NCBI GenBank assembly: GCA_000328365.1
Contig: KB291798.1
Coordinates: forward strand, 1,236,697 to 1,300,696
DNA length: 64,000 nucleotides
Direction of reading: 5' to 3'
DNA from: Capitella teleta
Taxonomy: Eukaryota; Annelida; Polychaeta; Capitellidae
Part shown: positions 50,938 through 63,930 of the stretch, piece after piece
Layout: every line of letters starts with the position of its first letter
How positions within the stretch are numbered: position 1 is the first letter of the stretch
The notes under the pieces: model-generated
The model's database searches: none
Seen by the model: only the letters and a program-made list of their open reading frames with translations
What the model was told of the DNA's origin: nothing
Program-made: the position numbers and the translations under genes

Positions 50938-53413
50938 TCAAGATTTCGCCGCTAGAACATGACGACAAACCGGACAGGTTCCCGACTGAAAATAAAAACA
51001 ACTCAATCTAAAAAAATTATTATTTAATCTAAATTTCACCTTTTTGAGCCACGCTTGGATGCAGAGAGTGTGAAAATGATGTTGGCAAGGGAGAATTTTA
51101 GCCTCTTCACTGATCTCAAAAGAGCACAAACAAATTGGACACGTATTATCTTTTTCTAAGGAAGAGAACACAGCAAAGCTAGGTGAATCATACAGAGAAG
51201 AAACCGGAGGTACCTAGCAGTGGTTGAGATATCTGTATCGTAGGAAGTTCTGTGAAGCGTGTTGGACTAATAGGGGGCGGAGCCTGATCGTTGAGGAGGT
51301 CAGGGTACACGGAGATCATTTGGAGTATGACGTTCTGGAAACATGCAAGAAGAATTTCAATGAAATGCCAAAGATTGATGAAAGAGAAGCGTGGACACCA
51401 AAAGCAGACTAAAAGTAATAGAAATAAAAAGGAGGGGCACCTGGAACATGAGGTCAAGCACTGAGTCTCGTCTGCTGCCCTGCGGACTGAGCAACATTGC
51501 GGCAAATTCACGCGCTTGAGCAACCTCTTCCTCAGAATCACGACTGTGAAGCAACGTAAAAAAAGTCAAAACAACGAACCTGGAACATCATCTCCAGCAG
51601 AGAGTCATGTTGGCCTTGATCAGAGAGCAGCATGTGTGCAAACTCCCTGGCCTGTGCCTCATCTGCCTCTGACTCATTGCTGCTGATAGCGAATAAATAC
51701 ACAAGGGAATAATTGAATGAGTAACCCCAGCCCTCCCCCTGAGTGAACTCACAACATGGCTCTGCTTGCATCTTCTAAAGTCTCTGCAGCTGGCCAGCCT
51801 GAATCTGCACGGGAAGAGAAATGATCAAAATTGCTATGTAACATTTAAGAATGGTTGTACCTCTGCTTCCCCCACGATGGAATCGACACAGTGGACAATC
51901 GCATTCAAATTCATCGTCAGCATCAGCTCCTTCTTCCTCTTCACTGCTGGACGACTGGAATTTGAGGCGACACGTCAGATGAAGCAACATATAAAGTGCT
52001 GACTGACCGTGGAGAGGATATTTGGCAGGCGATCCATATCAGCATGCGAGATCCGGAGCACAGGACTCCTGTCTGCATCTGAGCTAGAACTGTTAGGCAG
52101 GTGAAGTCTCAGGTCAGGAAGGTCATCAAACAAGTCAGATTCATCGTCAGATCCTGTTGAAATGGACACTGATATAATGATGAAGAATGATTGCAAAATG
52201 ACACCAACAGACCTTCATCTCCCATGGCCCAACCAGTGGTTTTAGGAGGACTGCGTTTCCGTAGAGTGCCAGAGTTTCTGTGGTGAGAATAATTCTCGCA
52301 ATGGATGAGGCCAGCGGCTAGTTGTTCGTCTTCAGATGTGCTGCAGAGTGTGTGAGCGCTGCTACCACTGTCTTTTCTGCTTCCTCTTATGCCAGCGGAG
52401 TTTCTGACCGACTTCTGTGTGGTTTCATGCTGATCATCACTGTTGACTTCTCCATCTGAATTACATGATTCGACATCTGCTAAGTTTGCAAAAGACTCTG
52501 CCTCTTTAAGCAGAGAGACTGCTCCTTTTGACAGAGGGACATTGGAGGCAGTTGCTTTGGGAAGAGCCTTCACCGTTGATTGTGTATCAGGTACAATTTC
52601 ACCGTCGCTAATGAGTGAGTCACTGAGATCTAACGATTGTTGCACATCCTCTCCAACTTGACTAAGTCCGGGACCAATGCCGCATTTGAGCAGAGAGAAT
52701 GCAGCATTGTCAATAGACTTCCGCTTCTCTTTAGCAAAATGCCTCTGAGTGCTTTTATGTGGTTTCTGCATACGGAAATCATCACTTTCAGATTCACTCG
52801 ACTCACCAGGGCCTTTATCTCCACTATCCTGCGATTTGCTATGACGTAATACTTTGTGTCTTTTCTTGCTCGAGTTGCCTGAGATGTTACGCGAAGACTG
52901 TCGGCTACCTCCAGAAGCAGACGTCATGCGCCGAATCTTCTCCTTCAGCTCGGCGAAAGTGGACATCGGTCGCTTGGGGGTTTCGGGGGCAGGGGGTTCA
53001 ACAGCAGCCTCAGCTGACTGGAAATCAGCCAGCATTGCATTCATAGGATCATCAGCTGCAGGACTCGTAACTTTCTTCTCAACAGCTTGAAGGCGCTTGC
53101 ATGTTTTCTTTGGTGGGTGGTTGCTTTCCAGATCAAGCCCTGACTTGGCTGGCGTCTTTTTGCTGCCTCTGGTTTTGGTGATTCTGGAGAGGACCCTGCG
53201 CAGGGCCCCCCCGGCCTGCTTCCACTTTTTGATCTTCTCTTCCCTGACATCTTCAACGTGCTCAGGTTTTCCATCATCTAAAGTCAGAACACAGCTCTGA
53301 CTGAGGCTCTTGGGCCGAACATCTTCCAACTGTTGGCCAAGAGCAGGGCACGAAGTGGTCATCTGTGTATTGGGCATGCTGCCTGAGCCACAACATTTTG
53401 CAGCCTTGTCCAT
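50938..53413 (-). CDS. RING-H2 E3 ubiquitin ligase, Praja-like
   Basis: Nine minus-strand exons (53413-52213, 52153-52008, 51954-51861, 51804-51753, 51682-51580, 51530-51441, 51334-51214, 51155-51040, 50985-50938) join in phase to 656 residues. The C-terminal C3H2C3 RING-H2 reads CPICLCSF, then [18 protein letters not shown] and SGTCPVCR, close to Praja-type rings, and is split by an intron at the same point as the WLKK/SGTC junction. The N-terminal 400 residues are Ser-, Lys- and acid-rich and probably disordered ([18 protein letters not shown]). [11 protein letters not shown] motif in the middle may bind metal. Two successive exons encode similar 30-residue units ([11 protein letters not shown] and [11 protein letters not shown]). 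The start ATG follows a strong CCCCCAG acceptor at about 53428, so a 5' UTR exon lies upstream. Its function is ubiquitin transfer from an E2; the substrate is unknown. Confidence 0.88.
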
Positions 53414-53529
53414 TTTAAATATAGCACTGGGGGATAAAAAGTGGTGATTGAACATCTTTAATCATATCAAAACATCATCAACAGTAGCCAGTAAGCATCA
53501 ACAAAAAACACCTGAATCACTGACATTAT

Positions 53530-54600
53530 GCAATTAGTGGTTCAGCACCTAGTGATGTTGAACCATCTTCGTTTCTCCACTTTGATTGTCGTGATAGCTT
53601 CTTCCTTAATCCTGTCTCTGCCACTGAGTTAGCCGACGTTATATCGGAAATGAAAAACAAGTCTCCAGGATACAATGGCATCTGCGCTGACCCCATAAAA
53701 GCCGCTTGTGATAGTTTGATTTCTCCTTTACTCCACATTTTAAACCTCTCGTTTTTAGAAGGAACCGTCCCTTTTGAAATGAAATTAGCACAGATAGTGC
53801 CATTATTCAAGAAAGGCTCCATAATGGCAATAACCATTATGAATGAAGAACTAAGGCGACTAAACATCTGGCTCGTCTCCAATCGTTTGATGCTCAATCT
53901 CAGCAAGACGAAATATATCGTCTTCTCGGCTACAAACCAAGCAATTAAACACTCTGATATTTCCTTGAATAATCAAATAATTGAATGCATCAAGCATGCA
54001 ACATTTCTTGGTGTTATTCTTGACAGGAACTTGAGATGGGATCGCCACATCTCACAAACCAGAAGTAAAATTGCACGTAGTATTGGTGTGTTTACCAAAA
54101 TATCTAAGATTTTTCCAAAATCTACCATCAGAACATTATATTTTTCCCTTGTATACCCGCACATTATCTACTGTATCGAGGTTTGGGGCGGCGCAGCCCA
54201 AACTCACTTAAAACCTTTATTTCTTTTGCAAAAAAAAAATTCTAAGAATAATGACATTATCAAATTATAGAGAACATACCACTGATCTATTTCTGTCCAC
54301 CCATATTTTTACTGTCAAACAAACGTATAATTATCATGTTATGTTATTTATGTTTAAGTTTTTTCGAAATATGCTCCCCTCTGTCTTCAATTCTATGTTT
54401 TCTTTCACTCAAAATTCCGCCTATTATATTAGAAGAAGACCACCAATCATTGTTCCTTTCTTTAGACTAACTGTATCAAGACGTTCAATTTCATATTTAG
54501 GTCCTTAACTCTTCAATCAAAATTACAATCTATTTGATCTAACCACTTCAACCAATATCTTTAAAAATAAATTAAAAAAATTAATCTTAACTCACATTCA
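53530..54600 (+). mobile_element. LINE relic with internal deletion
   Basis: An open stretch reads as a Jockey/CR1-type reverse transcriptase. DVISEMKNKSPGYNGIC and ILNLSFLEGTVPFEMK come from the fingers, then directly LNIWLVSNRLMLNLSKTKY from the thumb side, so the catalytic FADD segment has been deleted in frame. HATFLGVILDRNLRWD and a later WGGA segment follow. The 3' part is broken by a stop. It begins just outside the RING-H2 gene. Confidence 0.8.
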
Positions 54601-54692
54601 ATAATTTAACATGAATGATAATCGTTGCTTGTATGCTTGAAAAAGGAACTATTCAATTTTTTATTATTTTTGTTTCACATATAATGTTGTAT

Positions 54693-54853
54693 AATTATAT
54701 ATATGTGTGTGTGTGTATGTATGTATATGTGTATGTATATGTGTGTATGTGTATGTATATATATATATGTGTGTATATATATGTATGTGTGTGTATGTGT
54801 ATGTATATGTGTATGTATATGTATGTGCTTATATATGTGTATATGTATATATA
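54693..54853. repeat. (TATG/TG)n microsatellite
   Basis: About 160 bp of alternating TGTG and TATGTA units beyond the LINE relic. It encodes only repetitive shadow frames on both strands. Confidence 0.9.
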
Positions 54854-55087
54854 ATCATTATTAGATTTTCTTGCTTTCTTGTTTGTTTTTGTTATTATTT
54901 CTTCCTTCGTTCCTTCAATTTTTTTTTTTTCTTGCCTCACGTTTTGCACCTGCGTTTAAATAATTTATTTTGTATATAGATCAGGATCAAATGTGCTATT
55001 CGTTGCACCAGATCATGATTGCAATGCACTTTAACAATTTCTTTGTATTTGTTATCTGTTTTTCGATTATTTGCATTGCAATAAATT

Positions 55088-55118
55088 ACTCTCTTACTCT
55101 CTCTCTCTCTTACTCTCT
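55088..55118. repeat. (CT)n microsatellite
   Basis: Short CT-rich run after an ATTGCAATAAATTA stretch. The neighbouring AATAAA could be the 3' tail of an old retrotransposon. Confidence 0.8.
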
Positions 55119-56440
55119 TCCATGACACTGGTGGCAGAGAAGGAAGAACGGTATACTTACTTCAGGGGTCCTCAAACTTTTCATTTCAGGGAGGGGGCTA
55201 GGTAGTAAACCTCAGAATGGCCCGGGAAGTAGGAAAGAATTACACAATTATGGGGCAGACATTACCGTAGGTCTAATAGGGCAATATAGGAGGCGGTCTT
55301 AAAGGAGTGTGTGTTTATTACACTGACCTATTCTCAGCCTTTGCCTCTGTGCACGGCACATTAAAACAAGACAATATGGTACTATTACCTAATTAATGAT
55401 AGACCTAGTGGCTTATAGCAGTTCAGATAGAAGACCGGCAGTCTGTGACATGGAGTGAGCATTGGTGATTCCACAGCCCAATGACAGTGGAATTTGTGGT
55501 AAGAGCAGATGTGAACCAACTCAATGCAGTGAATGATAAATATGTGTATGTATATGTATAACTATAAGTAATGAATGAACAGTATATTTTATATACAGTC
55601 TATAAAGCTACATAGGCATTTCATTCAACCAGAGCCTACTCGGGCTACTGCCTGGTAAGACCCCTGTCTAGTGTGACTTAGTGTCATCCTTGTGGGAAAG
55701 ATCGGGTGACAACTAACATTGTAGTAACAACTAAACAAGACTAATTGAAGTGACAAATATTTTGATATACCCACTGTTAAGTTTCATCCTAGGGCCTCTA
55801 TTTTCTTATCAAGTCTACTTGTCAACACTCATCAAAGTCTCACTACACACACTAGCTAAACACTGTAACTGTCACAACGGTGACAGTCAGTACTCATCAG
55901 TGTGAGTCTGTGACAGTTAGTCACTGACCCACTCAGTGTCAGTGAACTGTAAAGTCAAAAATAATATTCATTTTCGACAAAACGGTTCAAGTGAGCACCC
56001 ACAACGGTGAGAACTTTAACGATATAGATGTTTCATGAAAACAAGCATGTAAGTTCAAACCTTACGCTTTGGTGTAAGGCGTTCAAACGGATAATTTCAT
56101 TAGTAATTTATTCATCTTGATTATTCCCGATTTCGTGCATCGCGAAGCAGCATCGGAAGTTTAGTACCTCTAGATCGTCTGAGCAGACCAATCATTTATA
56201 TGGTCGACTCAGAGGGGGTGATTGAAAACGAACAACACAAAGCATGCTTGAATGCATGGCAACATATTTATAGAATTTGTTCTGAGGTCGAACAATTTTT
56301 TTCTGAATCAACTGGACTTTCAACAGGTATAGCATCAGATTTTGATATTAATAATATGGATGGAATCTGGGATAAAGAACCAACCTCAAATCCGAAAATT
56401 AAAGCGATATGAGTACCTGTTTGCAGGATTACCCAGATTA
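55119..56440. other. Intergenic, no gene supported
   Basis: Unique AT-rich sequence. A 70-codon frame at 56200-56412 opens with MVDSEGVIENEQHKACLN and sits directly before the hAT relic. It may be part of that relic or chance. Nothing else is recognisable. Confidence 0.55.
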
Positions 56441-56445
56441 GGGCA

Positions 56446-56640
56446 TCATGGCTCTGAAGACTGCTCTTCTGAGGTCTCTTAAGCGCCGATTCGGAGATTT
56501 GGAACAGAACCAATTGCTGCGCACTGCAACATCTTGATCCGAGATTCAAGAGCCTGTTCTTCACACAGGATGTGACAAAGAAGGTCAAGGAAGATCTTGC
56601 CGGTACATCCCCGGATGCGACACCCACGCCCTCTTTATCG
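56446..56640 (+). mobile_element. hAT transposase relic
   Basis: Two overlapping plus-strand frames carry the hAT/ZBED-type catalytic-core pattern: LLRSLKRRFGDLEQNQL followed, one frame over, by LDPRFKSLFFTQDVTKK. One frameshift separates them. The rest of the transposase and both ends are missing. Confidence 0.6.
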
Positions 56641-56649
56641 CTTTATTTA

Positions 56650-58090
56650 TTAATTTATTTTTCAAATTTGTACGCCCCCTCTAGCCGAAGCTATTCGGGG
56701 GCGTTTACAAGTAAAATTGAATTAATAAAATTGAAAAACTATGTTAATTATGAAATGTGATATTAAAAAAGTGTGTTTTGAGCTTTCGTTTAAAATCACA
56801 GAGTTCGTCACATTTTCTCAATGTTTCTGGCAGTGAGTTTCATAGCTTTGGGGCCACCACTGAGAAGGCATTACCGCCAACTGTGATCAAGCGGAAGGTT
56901 CCTGGTCAAAGGCGGTTTGCGTCCATCGATCGAGCAGGTAACGTTCAATTAGATATTCAATGTAAGAAATTGACTTTTATTCAGTTTTAAAATTAAATCC
57001 TTCTAAAGTTCTGAACGAATTATATTATTTGCTTTTAATTCATTCATGTTTGATTTAAGAAGTTATCAAAACAATGTAAATATCACACTCATGTTTGCTG
57101 AGAAGGCTGGCTGTTGTGCATGCACTCTCACTGATGAGTGAATTTTGTTAAATCTATCTCTCTATTGGTTTAAACTTCAATGGATGGGCCGAGCTTAAAG
57201 GCATGTGGCGGCCAATACTGACCAATTATGCAGCAAAAAGCTTCAATTCTGCTCTTGATTGGTTACAGCCTCAAATGGGCGTGGGGAGTTGGAGCTGACT
57301 GGCATATTTAAGCAATAGATTGCTGTAATAGAGTATGTATATATTCAGCTCCGTATTTGGCTTCAACGAATATCACCCGTCTGAAGCTTTGGCTTTGGAC
57401 TATTTGGACAAATTTAATATTCATCCATCCCTAATTTTGATTAGTATTATCCTCACAAACCTTGCAAGCATCGTCGCAGAATATGTTTATGTAAAGTTGA
57501 CTGATTATATTTAGAGATGCATGTACGCTGTGATTATATTGTCAGCAAAAACGGTGCTGATAAGTAAATCCCTATCAATTCACAATTCTCAGCCTCAGGC
57601 TTACTTTTCAAACGTGTTTATTGAAGGCTCATCAACTTATTATGCCTCCAAACCTTGCCGTCGACAGCCACTTAGCGTAGAATATGTACATGTAGAGATA
57701 CCTTTGTAAGCACAATAAGGTGAAAAACGGTTATACTAATGATTAAAGCCTGATAGGCCTTCTGTGCATGAGTACACACAAAATCTTTTGTTATTTTCCT
57801 TCTCAACAATTTAAGCAAAAGATGTCCAAGTCTATCTATCCCCAAGTCTGTGTGTGAGGATGCTATGGAAAGCGATGATCTCGCAACAAAAGCCCAGATG
57901 TTCAATGATTAATTGTCTTCATTTTCAACACAAATGTTCTTGACCCTCCCCCCCCTCTATCCGTCACACCTCGTGTTCATATGCCTACTATTCACAGGAT
58001 TCATGATCGATTATTTATGACTGAAACTGTATCAAGTGTGCTAACTCAACTAAAAAAAACCAAAAAAAAAAAAAAACAGGTTGTGCACCA
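56650..58090. other. Intergenic, no gene supported
   Basis: AT-rich unique sequence with short unsupported frames and a short A-run near 58065. I see no domain, repeat family or RNA gene here. Confidence 0.55.
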
Positions 58091-58099
58091 AAGAAAATT

Positions 58100-58990
58100 T
58101 CACCCCAATCTCAAGGTATTTGTTCGTATTTATTTGCCTTTGCTTTTCAATGTTTCCATTTCATCTCGAATTGGTCTATGTGAATGGACAAAATTTAATA
58201 TTTTACCTGTTAAAAGGAGGAGATAAACCCAATGTTTACATCTACAGACCTATTTTCCTTTGTGCACAGTTTATAAAGTGTTTGGGCCTGTATTTTAAAT
58301 CATCCGTATTTATTTGTCGATAATATGCTGCAGCCCCTCCAGTATGGTTTATCAAATAATGTTCATATTTAAACCAGTTCTTAAAGATTTACCATTCCAT
58401 TGGATCAGTACTAGATGATGGCGACAAGATCGATATAATATTTCAAGATTATAGCAAAGTGTCTGATTGCATATCTTATAATCTGTTATTACATAAGCTG
58501 GAGAACTTCTATGGTCTCAATGGATGCATTAAATCTTGAATCCAAAGTGATTTATTTGATCGTTCTCAGCAGGTTTTAGATCAAAAGTTCAGATTGGATT
58601 CCTATTTTTTTGTGTGTATTCTTGCCTTTTATCAATGATCAATCAATTAACCGCTGCATCCAATTGTATGACAGTATTGTTCACTGAAAACAGCAAGTGT
58701 TTCAAAGAGATTCATGATGTCAATAATCACATTCATGATGTCAATGATTACTACAGGAAGATCCTAATAAAATGCTCGTGGAGTCAATTGTGGCATTTTA
58801 TACCTTCAAAGTCAAATGTTTTCACGATTGCCGTCATAGAAAGTATTTTTTGGTTACAAGTTTAAATGTCACGTCCCTCGACCATGTTGGCCCTTTAATA
58901 GACCTTTGTGTTGTAATTGATAATAATCTGTCATTTACTGTACATATCAACAACACCTTATATCCAAGTGCAACATGTTGTGTAGCTTTA
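58100..58990 (+). mobile_element. Heavily decayed LINE reverse-transcriptase relic
   Basis: Scattered plus-strand fragments in several frames retain LINE polymerase order: a YRPI-like segment near 58240, SVLDDGDKIDIIFQDYSKV near 58410 (palm motif A region), LLLHKLENFYGLNG near 58485, and a VVIDNNLSFTVHI segment near 58920. Many stops interrupt it, so it is old. Confidence 0.6.
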
Positions 58991-59382
58991 TAAAGTTGTG
59001 GGTTTTAATGCTCATTATGTTGTTAAATTGTCTCTTCAACATTTTGTTTATCTATTCGTGATGATTGTTCTACTGTTTGGTCACTTCATACTCCTTTTAA
59101 TATTAAAGGGCTAGTGCTACCATGATACATAGCATAATGAGGATCTACATTACGATACAAGCAAATATTCCATGTGAAGTTTGTGCAGTGAAAAGTGTGT
59201 AAAATGCTCTCCAAATACTATCACGGAGGAGTTCACATTTAGCAAGCACTAGTGGTATGATCTGCTGAGCAGTGTCACATTATGATTTATGTTATGATAT
59301 TCCCTCATTCAATATTCATGAAGCAGCTTCCTCATGGTTCTTTACGCAAGACTCATCACGAGTAATTTAGCTACATTAGACA

Positions 59383-60300
59383 TGGTGGCAGCGGTAAAAC
59401 TTAGCTAACTTCTATTGCCTCACATCCGTGAAGACCTCAAGATACGGCAGGATGCCAGCTGCTTTGGCTAGTGGCCTATTTTTGCCTCCAAGCGGTGAAA
59501 AACGAGGCCATCTGGAAGGCCCTTCATTATCGCTCAAGAGAGCGTGATTGGCTGAGAAGGAGTGACGTCACACACGACTTTGTTTGTTTACATCCGGTCA
59601 CTGTCAAAGTGCCGGGATCAAAACATAAGTATGGCAACTGCGGCAACTGTATGGAAGAGTACCAGGAAGGAGATAACACCGAGGAGTACTTGGAACGGAT
59701 GGACTTATTTTAGTACAAACAGCATCACAGAAAAGAAGGTTGGCGTGCTTCTGAGCGTGGTTGGACCGAAAACATACAACGTTCTTCAAAGTATGACAGC
59801 TCCAGCAAAGCCGAGTGAGAAGACGTATGACGTACTCAAGAAGTTGCTCACCAAGCACTACGACCCAAAGCCATCTGAAATCATCCTCAGATACAAATTC
59901 AACAGCAGGGCCAGACAGAGCGGCGAGTCAATAAACACCTATCTGGCCAAACTTCGCAGCTTGGCTGACGGCTGCAATTTTGGCAACTCTTTGGACAGCA
60001 TGCTTCAAGATCGTTTTGTCTGCGGAGTGAATGATGCGCTGATTCAGAGGAGGTTACTTAGCAAAAGCAACCTAGATCTCAAAAAAGCAATCGAGATCGC
60101 TACAGGAATGGATCTGGCAGCAAAGAACTCAGAGGAAAGGACATCAGGCTCAAGACAGGCAGCAGACTCGGCATCAAGCGTGAACACATTAAGCCAGTGC
60201 AGGTAAGGCAAGCCTCACTGCCCGATCTTGAACACGAATTGCAGATTCTGTGGGAAGAGGCATCTGCGTGGTCAATGTCCCGCATACGGCACAAAGTGCA
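59383..60300 (+). mobile_element. Ty3/Gypsy-type LTR element fossil (gag part)
   Basis: A gag-like coding stretch at about 59620-60205 reads like Ty3/Gypsy gag of the kind with PSEKTYDVLKKLLTKHYDPK and RLLSKSNLDLKKAIEIA. A zinc-knuckle-like Cys/His region follows. A possible primer-binding site, TGGTGGCAGCGG, lies at 59383-59394, so sequence before it may be LTR. No pol or second LTR was recognised in the window. It is a truncated, broken fossil with at least a few breaks. The gag reading is still fairly well preserved, so it may be of moderate age. Confidence 0.7.
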
Positions 60301-62853
60301 AGAAGTGTCAAAAACTAAATCATTGGTCATCCATGTGTGGTTGATAGATGGCAGAACCATGAGAAGGAATCGGAGATTCATCCGACTCCATCAAGTCCGG
60401 GACCCGTGGGGACTCATCAACACAGCGCCTTCCACATCCCAAGACCATGGGAACCCGACCAATGTGGAACTTGCATTGGGCTCAGCAGGCATGTCGCCAC
60501 AGATGCCTGCCCCGTTATTTCCCATAATTTCTGCCGCGTTAGCTCTGACCACTGAAATGAATTCACTTAAAGCTCCTTGCTCTGAGCGCGGAGCTGTTCT
60601 TTCAGTCAATCGTGGCGACGAGTGCTGCATGACACACGTGTATTAAATTGTTAAAGACGCTCGCTAATTAAAATATGAAATTTATGAAAATCGGATCCAA
60701 GTGGAGACTTATGCAAAATCGGAATGGGGTCAAAGAAAACGGAGTCTCTGGATCAAAAACGGAGTCAACAAGTGATAATGGAGAATTAAAAGCCTAATTC
60801 TTGATCAAATGAATGATTTGCATGCCAATACAGTACGAATAGCAAACGGCTTGGAAAGAATTGAATCATTAGAGAAAGATCTGAGATCATTGAGAACAGA
60901 AAATTCCCAACTGAATGAGCAGATGATTAAGCAGAGTCAAGTGATTAAGTAACATCAGATATGCCAAAGATAGAGAGAAGAACCTGGACTGGAGTTCCCG
61001 AAGGCACCTATTTGGACACTGAAACTGATGAAGAAAAATTGGAGAATTTGTTGAGAAACTGGACCGCATAGAGGCATCTGACGCAATCATAAGGTTGAAG
61101 GGTTTTGGGGTTAAGGCCCTGATAAGAATACACTAATCCTATACATTTTGGGATCTGTGGATGTGCATAACAAAATAGTCAAAGCAGCAAGAAATGTTTT
61201 ACTTGGGGGCATACAGATGAAGAAGGATGGTCACCCTGCAGTCCGGACAGAATGGAGACGACTTTTTGAGGTTAAAGAAGCTGAGAAGAAGAAACCAGAG
61301 AATGCTGAGAAGAGGATCAGGATAGATCTGAGGAAGCGCAAAGTAATTTGCGATGGCCAGGTCATTGATTTTTGGAATAATCAGCTTTTTTAGGAGGCTG
61401 GGACAGCAATTACACTTCACTTTCCATTGTTTCGTTCAATATCCACGGAGCCAAGAATAAGCTTCATTCACAAATGTTGTTGAGTTTTTAAAGCACTTTT
61501 CATATTATTTTTCTCACAGAAATGAAAACTGACCAATATGTGTCATTACCTGGGTATGTATGCTACAGAGAAACTAGCAAAAACTTACACAGAGGAGGAT
61601 GTGCAATGTATTTAAGAAATTGGTTGGTTAGCTATATTGTGTTTGCTTCAACCCCAACTCCTGATTGTGATTGTGTTATGGTAAAATTGCAGTTGTTTCC
61701 TCACCTGACCTCGATGTCCTGTTATATTGCTCCCAGTGATTCTCAGTTCCATTCATTTGCACCATTAGCAGGAATGAAGAACAAAATGTCGACCTCGCCT
61801 CAAGAGAAATTCATCATTATCGGAGATATGAATGCCCGCTTCGGTGAATCCAGAACCGGGTTTCTCCAAGGTAAATCTTTTCCTCGTGCAACACATTACA
61901 GAACATGCTGTGATAAAATATCAAGCCCAAACCTCAATGCAAAGTACATTATGAGTGCTCTGCAGCCTTCCATGGTCATGCTAAACAACCTCAGCTCTGC
62001 CTCAAGAGATTTCTTTGGAGAACTCACTTTTCGTCAGGGTCAATGGTGGATATCCGAATTAGACACCTGCTTCGTTTTACCAGAATACATTTCACCATCA
62101 CGAGTTTCAAATTTCACCAGACACTCCTCTTGCCATCCGACCATGCACCTATCAGCCTGAATATCAACAGAGAGAAATGCAGAAGCCAACCAGACAGAGA
62201 CGCTCCTGAGAGTAGAAAATCTGGACAGCATACAGACAGCAACATCAGCCAACAAAGAAGTCATGCAAAAGAGGAAACCGATTTGTATGCATGAAATCGA
62301 CCAAGATATGATACATAAAGAGTTGAGAGGAGCGGAAATGTCAGCACTGGAACCCTTTAATCTGGATCAGATTGCAGAAGAGTTAAACAAAATGCTATAC
62401 ACCAGTGCGATGAGGACAAGGAGAGCTCAACCTGTCGACGATAATGTACCAAATGCAACTCAGAATAGATGGAACAGGCTACTGGAAGAGAATGACTCTA
62501 AAGCACTATAGAAGGCAATTGCTTGGAATGGAAACATCACAGGTATCAGCGATAAGGAATGCCCAAGTGACAAGGCCTTCAAAGAGCACTTCGAGAAACT
62601 ACTGAAACCAGATGATGCTGCACCAATTCACCTTTCCAAAGAAGATTACTCAATGTACCTCTCTGCCACTGATGAGCCAATCCATCCAATCGAAGTTGAC
62701 GAAGCCTTGAAAACGTTCAAGCCAAATAAGAGTGGAGGTCCATCGGGAATACCACCGGGTCTTCTTCTGAAGATGCTGTCAGTCACTCTGGTCACCTTCT
62801 TTGCTCATTTATTCACAGGAATGTTTTTCGGTGGAAGTTACCCTGAGAGATGG

Positions 62854-63159
62854 GTGAGTGAGTGAGTGATGGGGTTTTACAGCTCCACTCAATCCATTCG
62901 AGTGATACGGGCGCCAGAACAGAAGCCCCGGGACCAGGGTTTCCCCCTAATCTTATTGATAAATCCCAAGGGTTCTTCATCCTGCATACCACCATAGACA
63001 GTAGTACACAGAGTGAGTAATGGGGTTTTATGGCTCCACCCAATCCGATTGGATGATACGGGCGCCAGCACAGTAGTACACCGTGCCCGGCCTTGTTACG
63101 CAGTTGGGCAGCACTGCAGAGTCACCGAAGAATTACAATTATAACGGAGAACAATTATA
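62854..63159 (+). mobile_element. SINE-like element, composite copy with 14-bp TSD
   Basis: Flanked by ACCCTGAGAGATGG at 62840-62853 and 63160-63173, a perfect 14-bp target duplication. The insert holds two partial copies in tandem. The first runs from GGGGTTTTACAGCTCC to CATAGACAGTAGTACACAG. The second restarts at GGGGTTTTATGGCTCC, lacks the middle, and ends GGGCAGCACTGCAGAGTC plus an AT-rich tail. The duplication splits the LINE RT at PERW. Confidence 0.75.
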
Positions 63160-63731
63160 ACCCTGAGAGATGGCGATTCACGAAATTTTTGACCTTCTTC
63201 AAGAAAAAAGCTAGGAATTCATGCAACAATTACAGAGGCATTTCTTTAATGGACTCTCTCGCCAAAGCATATGATGTCATCCTTAATCGCCGTCTCTCTT
63301 GTTGGTTCACGCCAGACTGTGAACAAGCCGGATCCCAGAAGAAAAGAGATTACATAGAGCATCTGTTGTCGCTAAGTCCCCTGATTGACTATGTGAAAGC
63401 AAAGCGTCTGAAGTTGTATATCATCTACGTAGACTCATCAAAAGCGTATGACCGTGTGCCCAGAGACTTGATGATCCAGAGAATGAAAGAGCAAGGATGC
63501 GGATCTAGAATGCTAAAAGCCATTGCCACCATCTACACCAACACCAAGATGATTTTGAGAACAGCAGTTATCAATGCTACAATTGGAGTGCGACAGGGAT
63601 CTCCAACATCTTGCTTTTTGTATACCCTCGTCGTTAATGACCTCATCTGCAACCTTAAAGAAAGATGTGCTCTGGACGGTTTCTCAGGTTGGCTGCACTC
63701 AATCCAATGTACACCGATCCAACCGTCTGCG

Positions 63732-63930
63732 TGATGCGTGATGCGTGATGGGGTTTTACGGCTCCACCCAACCCGTTCGGGTGATACGGGCGCCAGAACA
63801 GAAGGCCCGGGACCGGGGTTTCCCCCTACTCTTATTGATAAAGCCCAAGGGTTCTTTATCCTGCATACCACCATAGACAGTAGTACACAGCGCCCGGCCT
63901 TGTTACACAGTTGGGCAGCACTGCAGAGTC
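63732..63930 (+). mobile_element. SINE-like element, full copy with 13-bp TSD
   Basis: Flanks CCAACCGTCTGCG (63719-63731) and CCAACCATCTGCG (63931-63943) match at 12 of 13 positions. The 199-bp insert starts with a GTGATGC repeat, then GGGGTTTTACGGCTCC and GGTGATACGGGCGCCAG, and ends CACTGCAGAGTC. Non-coding. TSD length fits LINE-driven insertion. A pol III box B is possible in CCGTTCGGGTG. Confidence 0.75.

Noticed and set aside
54615-54979. Open frames of 79-90 codons around 54.7-54.9 kb
   Set aside because: They arise from the TATG/TG microsatellite and are open on both strands.
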